Below, piece by piece: positions 33,598-45,809 of a stretch of 64,000 nt of DNA (the first letter of the stretch is position 1; each line of letters begins with the position of its first letter). Position numbers and translations under genes: made by a program. Source of the stretch: Rhizopus sp. PT2906. Taxonomy: Eukaryota > Mucoromycota > Mucoromycetes > Mucorales > Rhizopodaceae. The DNA is taken from the NCBI GenBank assembly GCA_025529335.1, contig JAMYHX010000006.1, forward strand, positions 1 through 64,000, written 5' to 3'. Below the pieces are notes generated by a model, which did no database searches, was not told the DNA's origin, and saw only the letters and a list, made by a program, of their open reading frames with translations.

Positions 33598-34406
33598 TGT
33601 TTACGTAAGGAAGAGTTCTCTCTATTTTTTTTTTTTTTTTTTTTTTTTGTAGTTTATTCAAGTGCCGTAATGCGCCAACGCTGTGGTAACTACCATAGTT
33701 TTTATAATCCGCTGTCTATGCCACCAGGAAAGAATAAGATGCTGTGTGATATGAGATTTTATTCAATTGATAATAATGATAATTTATTGCACTAAACACA
33801 CACACATTTATACTTCATTATAGTGTTACATTTGTTTTTAGGCCAAGGTGACCGTCGGGTATTGATTTCAGTAAGAAAAAAGGACAAAATTTCCATAAAA
33901 GGAAATAGAGCGAACAGACAAAAAAGAAGACTTTCTACATCCTGGATCTGATACCATAATTGTTGTCCATACATGTTCAACGAGTGGGATCATTTGTTTT
34001 TTTTAAAAAAAAAATAATGCCTAGAAGAGGTACCCGTAGCATTGTCCTATTTACAGATGCATGTAGTGTTGGCCTTATTTGGCTGCTCAAAAAAAAAAAC
34101 TCTTTTTTATTGTCTGCCATAGTGGTTTGTTTGATTTCTTGTAATTCTTTTGACGAAAAAATGATCAATTCAGTAGTTATCATTGATATCAAGAATAAAA
34201 AAAAAACAAGGGCTAAAAATAATGTTTAAAATAATTCATAACACATCTGCTTACCTTAAAATAATTATTTTTTTCCGTAAACATGATTGGTAAAAAAGTA
34301 AGCCACGCATCTTGCGGAGCTCTTTAAAGATGAAAGAAGGGGGGAGAGCATTATAAATGCTGGATATTGCAATGTGTACCTTTCTTTTTCTTATTCTTTA
34401 TTAATA
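33598..34406. promoter_or_regulatory. Divergent promoter region, NSE2 / MFS transporter
   Basis: An 809-bp spacer. It contains a T22-type tract at 33625-33647, a palindromic T8-A11 run near 33998-34016 and a TATA-like TATAAA at 34352-34357, about 55 bp before the transporter ATG. Several short frames exist but none has protein-like composition. Confidence 0.45.
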
Positions 34407-35863
34407 ATGGATAATTCTTCTACATTAATCGATGAAAATACACCGTTGGTTCAAAATAAACAAGAAAGACAAGAATCATTTAGAGACCTAAAGGGACATG
34501 TCAAGGCACTATTAGCTGCTTTTTATATGGCAATGATTGCTGGTCTTAACGATGGTACCTTGGGCAGCATTATTCCAAGAGTCAAGCAATATTATGATAT
34601 TACAAATGAAACGATTTCATTACTGTTCTTGTGTAGTGCCACAGGATTCTTTATAAGTGCAGGATTTAATGGTTTTATTGTTCATCATATCGGACAGCTC
34701 AAAGCGATCTATCTTGGTGGAACTGTACAGCTGGCAGCCTATTTTGTACTCATGATGGGTCTTCCTTTCCCCATCATGGCCTCTGCCATGGTATGCTCCG
34801 GTATGGGTATGGCTCTGATGGATGCTGCAATGAACGTATTCACAGCTAATTTACCTCTTGCTACTCTTATGCTCAATATCTTACACGGTAAGTAGAATGT
34901 ACATTAAATACACACAGGTGGAGTGACTTTGTATATGTATATATACAGCCTTGTATGGAGTTGGCGCAATGATCAGTCCTTTGGTAGCCACTTATTTATT
35001 AGAGCATGATATTTCATGGAAAGGCATGTATATATTCTTGGCTGTTTGCTCCATCATCAACCTCATCACTATTACGGTCGGATTTATGGGAGTCAAATTG
35101 GACGAAGAGCACGACGAAGATAATATAGATAATCAACAGAGTCGTAAAGCATTAACAAAAGCAGCTATTTTGCATCCAATGACTATTATTGGTGCACTCT
35201 ATATTCTGATCTATGTCGGCGATGAAGTTGTCGTAGGAGGATGGGGCTATACCTATCTAACCGAAGGACGTCATGGTGATCCAATCGCGATGGGTAGAGT
35301 CATCAGCGCATACTGGGCTGGTTTAGCAAGTGGAAGGATCTTGTTAGGTTACCTAGCTGGTAAATTTGGAGAGAAGTTGATGATCACAGTGTTCACCATG
35401 ATGATCATTGGTTGCTTGACCGTGATGTGTATTTCAGCTGATGTGGTTCTGAATTCATCTGGTAAAATAGAGTGAATTACAAGAGATGTGCGGTTGACTG
35501 ACGTCAATTAGTTATTATATCCATTGGCTTACTGTTAGGACCTATGTTCCCTACAACTATCTCACTAGCATCCAAAGTACTTCCAAGAAGCTATCATACT
35601 ACAGCCATTGGATTCATTTCTGCGTAAGTATATCATATGACTCCAAGATTGTTCATAATTAAACTTTAATTTTTTTTTTCTACTATAGTTTGGGTGCAGG
35701 TGGTGCTGCATTATTCCCTTTCATCACTGGTATGATATCCGGTAGATTTGGTATACTATCTATGCCCTATGCTTGTATTATCATGACACTTGGTATGCTC
35801 GTTTTGTGGGCAATGATTCCCTCTGATAAACCCTTTTTTGGTTATTTTCAAAAAAACAAGTAA
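34407..35863 (+). CDS. Major facilitator superfamily transporter
   Basis: Four exons from 34407 (an in-frame ATG at 34374 is possible but would add a hydrophobic stretch before the polar N-terminus) to the TAA at 35861-35863. About 12 membrane helices are visible. Helix one AALLAAFYMAMIAGLNDGTLG is followed by SIIPRVKQYYDI, the cytoplasmic loop is short, and a charged central loop (LDEEHDEDNIDNQQSRK) divides the two halves. The second half starts IIGALYILIYVGDEVVVGGW and includes AYWAGLASGRILLGYLAGKF, which is the RxxxG motif of the loop between helices 8 and 9. This pattern resembles the FucP/BSC6-like fungal MFS group with an NDG motif in helix one. The substrate cannot be assigned; a sugar or polyol is plausible. 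Confidence 0.88.
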
Positions 35864-36729
35864 AATATCATCCATGGTAAACCTCGTGTGTGTATGTAAA
35901 GTCGATTTGCGAAATCTATGCAAAAAATGTTCCGATAAGTCGGGAACGATGCATTTACAAATATGTAAAGAAAATATGTTCATTGTCATCTTGTTGTACA
36001 AATGACCAGCAGATCGTTATTCCCTTGGTCAAGTGCGTGCACGCGTATGTAGAATGAGTCGATTTACCAGTTACGAAAGAAAGAGGCATCAGGCCCTTTG
36101 AGATAGACTTTGGAGTCGCATTAAGAAATCATGTACGCTGATTGCTTATTTCTCCCAGTTTCCCAATTATCTAAATTACTGCAAATGGCGTGTTTTGCCA
36201 ATCGTTATTGGCATGGTGTTAGTCTAGATCATTTGAACAGCAATATTATTTTCGATTACACAAAGAACGGCATCACTGCCCGCGGGACACGCATTTTGTG
36301 ATCCATGGAAAGGGAGGGACAGCCTACTTTACCGCTAATCTCTGGTCTGGTAAAAGGTAGATCATTTAAGTCCATTTAACATTGTATATGCTCTCTAGTA
36401 TGCCTATCCTTTTTGTTTCCTTTTCCAGTAGCAACTCACATACACGCCTTCTCTCTCTCTCTTTCTACGATTCTTAAATGATAAACATAACTTCTTGAAG
36501 TCAGCTTCCTTTCCAGTGAGACAGAAATGTGGTTATCGTAAATAAACGGGAAATGCAGACAATACAAACAACTGGCATTAGATATTTAAAAAAAATAGCT
36601 GATTTAATGATGAGCAATCTTCAAATGTATTGTATAATGATATTTAATAAGAGACGCTTAGAAGTCGACTGAAAGGTTGATTTCCTTTTAGAACAGAAAA
36701 GATACCAGCCTTCTCTCTCTCATTTTTAG
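35864..36729. other. Intergenic DNA downstream of the MFS gene, no gene seen
   Basis: About 870 bp with the transporter 3' region, a CT-rich run (36450-36470) and no intact coding frame. The last part may be an eroded upstream exon or intron of the following broken ORF. Confidence 0.4.
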
Positions 36730-37161
36730 CCGTTTGAATTAGAGCAGTTCTTGAGGTCAATCGCGCCTTTTATCAAGGAGGGAATGCGTGGTCACTGGAA
36801 CAAAGTTCAAGTTTTAATCTTTGTGCGTATTTATCTTAATATTTCACTAAATGAGAAAACACCATCTGAATATAGAATCTTGAATAAAATCATCAATACT
36901 CATTATAAAGAGCTTGAACTGATTGATTATGGACGCTTGGGATCGTTTGCTGAGATTGGACGTCAATTTGGAGTAACTGACTCATGCATAAGATCATGAA
37001 TAGATATCTGGGACACGAGCTCTCCTTTACCATATAGTTGGCCTGTAAGGGAAAAGAAGATGACAGAGCTTCAGAAAACTCGAATGAAGACAGCAGTCCG
37101 TCGTAGTCTAATGAATAGCTTTAAAAGACTATTGGAAGTTAGCGAAGGCTTCAGGCATTGA
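36730..37161 (+). pseudogene. Broken ORF with a helix-turn-helix motif, one in-frame TGA
   Basis: After a TTTTTAG that looks like a 3' splice site, the plus strand encodes about 143 codons in one frame, interrupted only by TGA at 36997-36999. Before the stop it reads FELEQFLRSIAPFIKEGMRG and GRLGSFAEIGRQFGVTDSCI; after it, IDIWDTSSPLPYSWPVREKK and an Arg-rich helix follow to a TGA at 37159-37161. FAEIGRQFGVTDSCIRS fits a helix-turn-helix recognition pattern. The family is not recognised; a transposase or a lineage-specific DNA-binding protein is possible. One stop in an otherwise open frame suggests recent decay (or a TGG-to-TGA change). Confidence 0.5.
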
Positions 37162-38599
37162 TGTTTATTCAAAGACTTTCACAAAATAGATCAAAAAAAT
37201 GGGCTTCATCACCTTCTCTTGTGTCAGGTCAGAAAGAAGAAAGGGGTAAAATAAGCACCTGAATAGTGAGAGCAGGTTGTTTGGTCTGATGAGTCCACTG
37301 CACATTTTACTGGTTTTATAGTAAGGCGAATGACTTTAGTTGACTATTTCTTTTTATTCACATTTTGAAAGATAGTTGCATATTACCTATAATCTGCTCA
37401 AACCTGACTATTCGACAAACACTTGTAAATGAATATTGTATTTTATATATTTTTAATACTTGAATAAATAAAACAAAGAAATGGGGTCATAAAGATGGTT
37501 TCATAAAAAGAAAGTGCTTTTATTCGAACTTCTTTTGGGGGCTCCTAAAAGACTTGACATAAAGCTGTCTTCGTGCTGGAGGCGTTCCATAATTGGCAAC
37601 TTTCATCAAAAATTCCAATCACTCTTTGGATGATTTATCCATCTTCAAAGTGATTGTTGTATTTAGTTTTGTAATAGAATCAGACAAAGAAAAAGTTTGT
37701 GAGGTTATGTGTATTTTTATTCGAAATAAACTGAAGACAAAAAAAAAAAAAAAAGGAGATGATAGCATAATTAATATTTAGAATGTGCTTTCTATGAACA
37801 CGAAAATGAAATGATTAAGAAATAATAAATAGTACAGAAGAAAGGCTACTATATGTTATTCGGCCAAATTGTCCCCTCCTTCTCCTTTCAAGTTAAGTAT
37901 AGACCAGTAAAAGGATGCTTATCTTGCCTATACGCTTTTATCTAAACATGTTTACCACTAAATGTTACTATTTTCCTTCTTTTTTTCCCCCAATATACGA
38001 CAGATATTCACTTTTTTTTTCCCGCAATTTAAACGACAAGTGATCTTTATTATTGTACCAAGCAAGATGAGTATAGAACAGCTTATGTCACTCAGTAAAA
38101 TGACGAATAAATACCCCTTGAATAGACAAATAACGATCCTTCACTTATTATTAATGATTCCGACAAGGCTATAAAAAACCACAATAGTCATCAAAGATAC
38201 TAGATTCATTAAACAAGACAAACATGTCCCTTTGATATAAACAGTCCTTCTTTAATGCAAAATAAGAATAATAGCCAATCAAAGCATTGTCCTACATTCA
38301 ATTAATTGCCAGAAACGAATGTACCTTGTTCTTTGAGTCTTGCTTATTAAAGCAATCAATGTGATTGAACGTTAATCAAAGCAAAATATACGTGTTTTCT
38401 TACAACTCATCATTCTATTTAAGCTCACATTCATTGTTGAGCGTATATCAGACAGGATATTGTATACAGCACACTTGTTTTCCATTTATTACCGACATTT
38501 CGTCTCCATTGCAGAGAGATGGGTAAAAAAAAAAAAAAAAAAGGTTTTACATAAAAAAGAGCTTTATTATGAAGCGTGTGTATATGCTTAGTATGTACA
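37162..38599. other. AT-rich intergenic DNA, no supported gene
   Basis: About 1.4 kb. On the minus strand around 37520-37640 a protein-like but broken stretch (KSSKE, stop, LEFLMKVANYGTPPARRQLY) may be more debris of a repeated element. Poly-A tracts lie at 37739-37754 and 38526-38541. No RNA gene is seen. Confidence 0.35.
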
Positions 38600-40893
38600 T
38601 TATCGTTTTCTTTGTACACGCTTCTTAGCCGCCTCTAATGCCTTGTTTACAGCCGTCAAAAGAGGAGCAAGAGTCTGAAGGATATGTTATATAGGGGGGA
38701 ATACAATGATTTGAAAAATAAAACTTACCTGTTTACATTTATCTGGATCACCTTCGTAACTGACAACGGATATTAAAATCTCCTTTAATTTCTCTTGCTG
38801 TCGTTTTAAACCTTCAGTCATTCGATTGTTTTTATCGGGTTTGTAAGGTTCATAAGATGACCAAAAGTGTCTTAGTATTTCATTCGTTGCAGAATGATAG
38901 CTTTGGATCTTTTGTTGTACTGCACTTGGTAATTTGAAATCTATACAAAATAGTAAAGACATTGCTAAGTTGCATAATCGTATATATGTATATACCAGAA
39001 GACGTTTTATCAACATGCCTGGCTTTCTTTTTAATCGTGCTTGTAAGATCTGTGCAAACACCATCCGCTGCTCCTGTTGGTATTGTTTGTTTTGATAAAT
39101 TGGGTTGCCAGTGTTCAAACTTTCTTTTATATCCACTGAGCAATTCTCTTGTTTCCTAAAGTTGATTTGCTATAATAAAGATAATGTTCTACACTCCAAA
39201 ATTCAACTTACATCTTCTGTCATCTTGACTTGGTCTACTCCTCCTGATTGACTCTCAAAGTATCGTTTTGTATCTTGGATATCTAATATAATCTTTTCTG
39301 AAGGCTTTTCATCAAGCAAGTCTGGAATGACAATCTCTTTCTCTATTTCATCTTCATGAGAAGCTTCTGGTTTTGGTTTATTACTATACGAAGAGATAAG
39401 TTGTTTATTCATCGTCCAAGATGACAACTACTCACTTGATGGCTGTTTCTAATACACGCATAGAATGTCTATTAAATCTACGAATGAGCGGTAATGACTG
39501 TGCCTCTCGACCAGGTTTCATTGTAAAATCGGGTGCGTTTCCACTCTACACATGATGAATACAATGTGGATATCCCCATTGTTTCTTACCTCGATGTGAT
39601 CTTCCTGAGTAGCAGACAGATCAATATCAAATCGAATTTTCTCCATACGTGTCAATGTGGGTGGTTTTGAATTTTCTATCGTCTGTCATTAGATCTTATA
39701 TCGTTTAAATCATTAGGTACCTTCATCTTCTTCTTGAAGACACTTGTCGAAAATATCATCATAAGGTGTAAGTTGAGATCGTCCTCCCGTTCGAGATCGA
39801 TGAAAGAATTCAGATGCTAAAAACCTTTTCCAAAACGCTTGTTCTGTCATCTATTTAAAATATCAAGTCTCTCTTGTGTATAAACGTTTTTTTTTTCTTT
39901 ACCTTGTCTGGAACATTGGCGTCATATGCTCTTTTCACTTATATCATTTAAGTCATCATCATATAGTGTTGTATATATATGTATGTTTACCTGAAGGAAA
40001 TTCTGTAAAAATGTTATGAATGATTTGACTTGTTAATGTATATTTGACATCCGATCCTTCTTGCTGTCCAGGTTTTAACTCTACCATTCTTGAAGACTTT
40101 CCTTTCTGTTTCCCTTCTCGCGAAATTGCGTCCTTTTTCAATTTCTATATCCTCCTTTAGTCCCATGTTTTTAATATCACTTATATACCTGTCGAATACG
40201 CTTCACATAAGGACTTGCCCAAAACTCTTCTTCGTCTACACTTTTGCCCACAACCACGAGTTCTTTATGAAGCGTTTGTAATTCTCTACTTGACATCAAT
40301 AAAGCCTTTCTATCATTAAATTCTTCCTGTCGTGGATTGCGTGGACTCCCCGGTGTACTGGGAAGCGGCGATCGAGTCGCTGGTGAAGGTATAGCCGACG
40401 TGTGTTGAGATGCTCCCGTAGGTGTTGACGGTGACGGAGTAGATGTCGAAAGAGGAGTTGCTGGTGTTGTCACAGGCGTTGTTGTTGCTGTTGTTGTTGT
40501 TGTTGTTGTAGCACTGACGGATGTACCTCTTGCACGAGCAAGTAGTTCGGCTACTTGTAACTTGACTGCTTCACGCTCTTGAAGGTTCTTTGCTGATGTA
40601 AATTGAAACGTATAATCTTTTGCTCCTGCAACTTTTAGAGAGATCTTGAGCAGGACTTTGGGTGAACTCTCGGGTGTTTGAGCAAGTCCTTTTTTGAACA
40701 GGTTTAATTGCAACTAATCAATGTGTATTGTCCTCTCCTTACCTGCAATGTCATTATAATAAATCGAAGGTGTTAACTGCGAAGAACCTTGTTGTTGATA
40801 GGCTACTCGTTTTGGAGTGACAAAGAGGGTACCGTCTTGTTTCTTATAACGAACAGGCGCTCGAAGAAGTAATTGTTCATTAGGCTCCCACAT
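38600..40893 (-). CDS. TFB1: TFIIH core subunit p62/TFB1
   Basis: Transcription and nucleotide-excision-repair factor subunit. About ten exons run from the ATG at 40893 to the TAA at 38602-38600. The first two exons form the PH/PTB domain: LLLRAPVRYKKQDGTLFVTP, RVAYQQQG, then VLLKISLKVAGAKDYTFQF. A low-complexity Thr/Pro/Ser linker follows (TTTTTTATTTPVTTPAT). Two BSD domains come next: LMSSRELQTLHKELVV with the EEFWASPYVKRIR signature, and MTEQAFWKRFLASEFFHRSR with GGRSQLTPYDDIF. The C-terminal helical part (PSAVQQKIQSYHSATNEILR, HFWSSYEP) binds the TFIIH core and ends with LAPLLTAVNKALEAAKKRVQ. Introns split almost every segment, so the protein is seen only after joining exons. Confidence 0.9.
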
Positions 40894-41154
40894 GTGCGAT
40901 CAATTACAGAAAAAAAAAGGTGATATTATGGATATGTGCTGGAACGATATTACAGGCGACTTCCTAGGTGCGCCCCTCTCAATACACAAGTAACATTGGA
41001 CTTGGATCTTGGAGAATGATTTAAAATGATGCAGCGCGCGTTTAAACCATGCATTGTTTATATGGATACCAGAAAAGAATTAAAGGCGCGTGCTTTTAGT
41101 AACAAATACAAACATCTTTGTGGTCTAAAGTACCATCCCTATTTTTTATTATTA

Positions 41155-43002
41155 TTATTCCCATTCATCTTCTTCATCGTCTTCATCGTCGCTTTGCATG
41201 GCTTGTTTACGTTGTTTTAATACATTTGCTAAGCTTGATGCCAAATCACCACCTGCAGCGCCGGCTGCAGCACCAGTTACTGCTGCTGCTGCTGTTGTTG
41301 TTGTTGTTGCTGTCGTCAAGGTCGGACTGCGTTCGACTGTTGCTGCCTTTTTCAATTTACCCGATGATTTCAGATTGCCAAATCCTCCTGCTGCTCGAAT
41401 AGATGCCATCAGATCGCTTCTTCCATCAGATCCAGCTGGAACCGGTATAGGTGCAGTGGGTGGAGCATTTCCAGGCATAGGTGGCGGTACAGGAGCATTT
41501 CCAGATGGTGGTGGTGGAGGAGGCACTGGTATATTGCTCTTTGGCATAGGTGGTGGTGCAGGAACATTTCCAGACGGAGGAGGAGGAGGTACTGGTATAT
41601 TGTTCTTTGGCATAGGTGGTGGCACAGGAACATGTCCGGGTGGAGGCGGTGGTACTGGTATACTACTCTTTGGCATAGGCGGCGGTACCCCGCTTCTTGG
41701 GATGTTGGATACTGGTGGTGGAGGAGGTGCTGGAACAGAGGGTGTAACGTTGCTTGGTACAGATGGAGCGGGAGGAGCCATGTGTGGTCGCATAGGTGGC
41801 GGCGGCATGGTTGAATTAGCATTATTTCTGACGGGCGGTGGAGGGGGCGCTGGCCTTCCACGCGAAGGAGGAGGGGGAACTGGGCTTCTTGAAGGAGGTG
41901 GAGGGGGTGGTGATGAGACAGGATGGCCATTGCTGCTATTTACATTGGTTGGGCGTCTTGGAGGAGGAGGGGGTGGCGGAGCGCCATGAAGTCTGCCTAA
42001 TTGATTTGTCAGTTACTCGAAAATACATAGCATGATGAATAGGAGATCAAACCTGGTGGTGGTGGTGGAGGTGGGGCCTTCTTGCGTTGAATGGGTGAAG
42101 GCGCAGGTGAGGCATGTTGTTGTTGTTGTTGTTGATTGTTTTGTTGTAAGAACTCTTGGATAAATTCTTGATTATCATTGATTTCTTCAGCCGAAATGCC
42201 AAGAGCTTGTAGCTGACTGAGAATACCGTTGAGTTCAGGATCATTATTTTGTACACTGAATCCTTTTCCGGGAGTATAGCCAATATGGCTTAAATGTCTA
42301 TCATTCGACATGTCATTCAAAGAGCTCTCTCTCCCATTTTTATTTCTCTTACCTAAAGTCAGCTGGCATACCGATATGATTTTTATCAATCTTGCTCTTG
42401 CGTTTATCCTTTTTTAATCCAAATAGACCCTCTGTGTTGTCCTTTTGATCATTTACTTTTGAATATAGCGATTGGCGGTTCTGAACCTTTTTATAAAATG
42501 TTTCGGCCTCTTCCTCACTCACGAATTCTAAACCTGTTAGACAGTCCTGTCAAAGATAGTTGTGAATATAGAGTTGAATTTTCTTTCTCTCGACATTATT
42601 TACGTCTGTTTCAAATGTATGGAAGAAGGGTGCATCTTGAACATATTCAAATCCTTCATACAACTCTTGTTCCCAAATGACACCTGCTTCTCTCTTTATT
42701 TTATGTAAGATATCTAGTATTCATCATTACAAACTTACCTCCAAATCTATTATTCTAATAAAAAATGAATTGTTCTTTGCTTTATCAATACAGAATGCAG
42801 CAGCTCCCCATACTCTTGAATAAGACCACTGGGAAGGATCAGGATTGGCAACGTAAAGTCGGGCAACAGCTGCAGTAAATATTTTCTATTCCATTATTGG
42901 TATATTTTATATAGCTATAATCTAGTGTCTACTTACTGAAGTTGGTAATGCCTTTCGTACAATATTTTTGTCTTCAGGTGATGAAAGAGTTGTTGACTTC
43001 AT
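41155..43002 (-). CDS. LAS17: Wiskott-Aldrich syndrome protein homologue (WASP/LAS17), with GTPase-binding domain
   Basis: Activates the Arp2/3 complex to nucleate branched actin at endocytic sites. About six exons from the ATG at 43002. A WH1/EVH1 domain is split over the first exons (TAAVARLYVANPDPSQWSYS, WGAAAFCIDK, GVIWEQELYEGFEYVQDAPF, EAETFYKKVQNR). A basic patch KKDKRKSKIDKNHIG is followed by a CRIB/GBD-like element SHIGYTPGKGFSVQNNDPEL. A polyQ run precedes a long polyproline region made of near-repeats of the type PPPMPKxxIPVPPPPP. The VCA end has the WH2 motif RSDLMASIRAAGGFGNLKS, a linker, a central helix LASSLANVLKQRKQAMQ, and an acidic tail ending DEWE. Yeast Las17 lacks the GBD, so this protein looks more like metazoan WASP. 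Confidence 0.93.
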
Positions 43003-43476
43003 CTTGACAAGAAAGAAAAAAGAAGCAAAAAAAAAAAAAAAAACAAGGCAAATTGTAATGATGAAATTAAATGAAAATTAAACTCAGAAGCCAAGTTTTT
43101 CTTTATCAGATGAGTGTAAAAATAAACACTTTCAAAACTAGGCACTTTCTTAAAAACATTGCACTAGGATCAGTTCACTAACGCTTGATCTTGCATTAAT
43201 ACATGAACAACACTGTTACTGCACTTACTATCAACTACTTTGCCATGTACCTTTACCAGTTGGCTCAGCATATTGTGCTTGGCAAACACGCAGAGAACAA
43301 GTTGCGATGTGAACAGTGTATTAAATATATAGTATATATCTTTGTTTACAAATCAAAACATGACAATAAAAGCTCCTTCCAAAAGACTAATACCGTGAAT
43401 TTAATGTGCTATCTATAACGGCAGTGAACTCCTTAACGTCAGTATATGTCGTCTTTTTTTATTACTAGTTTTCTAA
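43003..43476. other. Spacer between WASP and the orphan membrane protein gene
   Basis: A 474-bp region holding the WASP promoter and the 3' end of the upstream gene (both minus strand). An A17 tract lies at 43028-43044. No gene is seen. Confidence 0.4.
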
Positions 43477-45453
43477 TTAATGTGTTTGATGTTCGTTTGC
43501 TGCAAATAATGCGACAACAGCCAACATTACTAATTAAACCTTTAGAATAAAAATGACTATATGAAGAATATATATACAACTTACAACACACAAGACCATA
43601 TCTATCCTTTACAAAGTTTGTAAAACTCCACTCCTTGACTTCCCCATATTCATCAATGAAATACGTGTTGACCTCGGTACTTTTCATGCCGACAGCTAAA
43701 AACCAAAAATAAATTAAAACCACGTTATCAATGCTAAAAGTATACTTGCATATATAATTATTGCCTGTCTTGTTTTTCCAAAATAAAACGGATCCAACCT
43801 TTTTTAAAAGAAGTGTGAGCCAAAAATAACCAAGTATAGAATAACTTACGCCTAATTTACTATCCACAGGATGAATGACCATTCGTGGTTTCCATCTCAA
43901 CGATCTTCTCAAGTTATGTGGTGATATCTTCCCCATAGATGCATCCTCACTATCACTGACTCCACGTTTAAATATATACACAGACTGTGTTTCTGTCCAA
44001 ACGGCCAAAAGGGTTGCATCCTCATTTAATTTCAGTCCCACTATGTCGGAATCATCCACCATCGTATCGTCCTCGGCATCATTATAGGCTTCAGACATGA
44101 CCGTACCATTGATATGCTTATACAAGTGATCACTATTGGTTATATTATTGGTAAAATCAAATGTATAAAAGTGCTTTGCGATGGATGTCACCAAGGATTT
44201 TCCATGGCTTGATCGAGTCATGAAAGGAACTGGCATGGGATTTTCTATTCTTTCGATGGGATGTTGATATGTATCTATATGCGAGAATTCAGGCACACTG
44301 TTGATGTATCTAGGAAACCTTTCCTTTGCGTATTGTAAGTCAACCTGTTGTTTACAAAAGCAATGCTTACTCGATTTTTAAAGGTTCCTTGTCTTATCCA
44401 TTCCCCTATCTGCCTGTCCTTTGTATAAGGCGTTCCATCAACAATAGTCAGATTGATGTAATAGTCTTGTGTTGTTTGGTAGATGTCAAGGGTAAGCACA
44501 CGAATGATGTCTGGGCTAAAGAACGCTTTTAGTTTATGAACTTGACATGCTTTGAGCTTACTTTGGTGAGTATAATCTACTAAGCAATCCAGCATGGGCT
44601 TCAGTATCTCTGGGTTGATGATAGGCTATATAGGATACTCAATTAGAATAAATAAGGTACATGCTTTTCGTTACCTCTGATAGGATCTCCTGGAGTTGTT
44701 TGACCTATATATATGACTCCCATCTCTTCTGAATGCGGTGGTGCAGTTATATCCTGAGGAAGAGGAATGATGCGAAATCTATAATTATCTGGATCACTAC
44801 ACATACGAATGAGAACACGCATATCTTTAGTATTAAATACACATACCGATGCAGTAGTATACAATCATCTTCTAATGATATCTCCTTTACTAGTGTTGTT
44901 CCAGGAATAAACAAATCCTTATACTGCATATCGTCATCTTGGTCTGGAAAATAATAAACTCGTACATAATGCAAAAGATCGTCCTTTTCCAGCCTGCGGT
45001 ATAATACTGCAAATTGTATTAATCCATCGTTTGGACTTTCTGATACATTCACAATAGTGCCATCGATGGTATGGTTGAAACATGGTTTCCACTCTGTCTC
45101 TATGGGTTGCGATAGGCCGTCTTTCAACTTTTTTGTTTGAATGATGCGACCTTGAAACAAAGAGTTAAATAAAGAAATAGAGAAAAGTAGTGAAATATAC
45201 CAAAGGTGCCCACTTTGAGTGCACTCGTACTGTAAAAATAAGACTCGCTTCGTTCTTGGTCAAAGACAAGTTGTGTATTATAAATGTAATCTTTCTTGGC
45301 TGTCAAGATGACCTGATCTGAGACACCGTTTTTGCTTTTTTCGACGTGTGGTATATAAACAGGAGTTGGATAGGGAACGTCATAGAGTAATAAACTTGTG
45401 AGGTAGATCATGGCTACTCCTGCTATTGACATAATATAAACACGCCATTCCAT
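43477..45453 (-). CDS. Uncharacterised membrane-anchored beta-propeller-like protein
   Basis: At least seven exons can be followed from the ATG at 45453 to a TAA at 43479-43477. The N-terminus MEWRVYIMSIAGVAMIYLTS is a signal anchor followed by a polar region, so most of the protein is probably in the ER lumen or secretory pathway. The body is rich in beta strands: KPCFNHTIDGTIVNVSESPN, DPDNYRFRIIPLPQ, and a WD-like blade LKLNEDATLLAVWTETQSVY. The last exon, joined in phase, gives a second hydrophobic segment CLMLAVVALFAANEHQTH at the very end. I do not recognise a family. Stop codons in the introns are removed by standard GT-AG junctions, which supports the model. It shares a 356-bp divergent promoter region with the dynein intermediate chain. 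Confidence 0.7.
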
Positions 45454-45809
45454 ATTTTATATATATTTAAAGAAAAAGGGAAAAAAAAATAGAGTGATTG
45501 TTTGACATGTCTCTTATTTGACCCCACCATTTGTGCCACCAAAAAGAATTAAAAAAGCAAGACGATGGATGCATCTTAAGGTACGTCATTGAAAAAGACA
45601 AGTAATACGTGATTTTAACCAGTTGCTCATCAACACAGCTTATCCAAGATACACCTTTTTGTAATGCATTACTCTCTATTCAACTCGAAAGCACTCAAGT
45701 TCATTGGCCCAATCATTTCGCTTATTTTAAAGTTCAGCCTTTCATCATTTCAATTAGGCTATTACAGCTCCTCTCTCTCTCTCTTTTTTTTTCAATTGTT
45801 TGCCCCTTG
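45454..45809. promoter_or_regulatory. Divergent promoter region, orphan / dynein intermediate chain
   Basis: A 356-bp spacer between two start codons with a CT-rich initiator-like tract (45770-45793) just before the dynein ATG. No gene seen. Confidence 0.4.

Noticed and set aside
33598..34229. Several 60-90-codon frames between NSE2 and the MFS gene
   Set aside because: They consist of Phe, Lys and Ile from T/A tracts, occur on both strands and have no recognisable protein character.
41198..41989. 263-codon Gly-rich plus-strand frame
   Set aside because: It is the antisense of the WASP polyproline region, open only because proline codons give glycine codons on the other strand.
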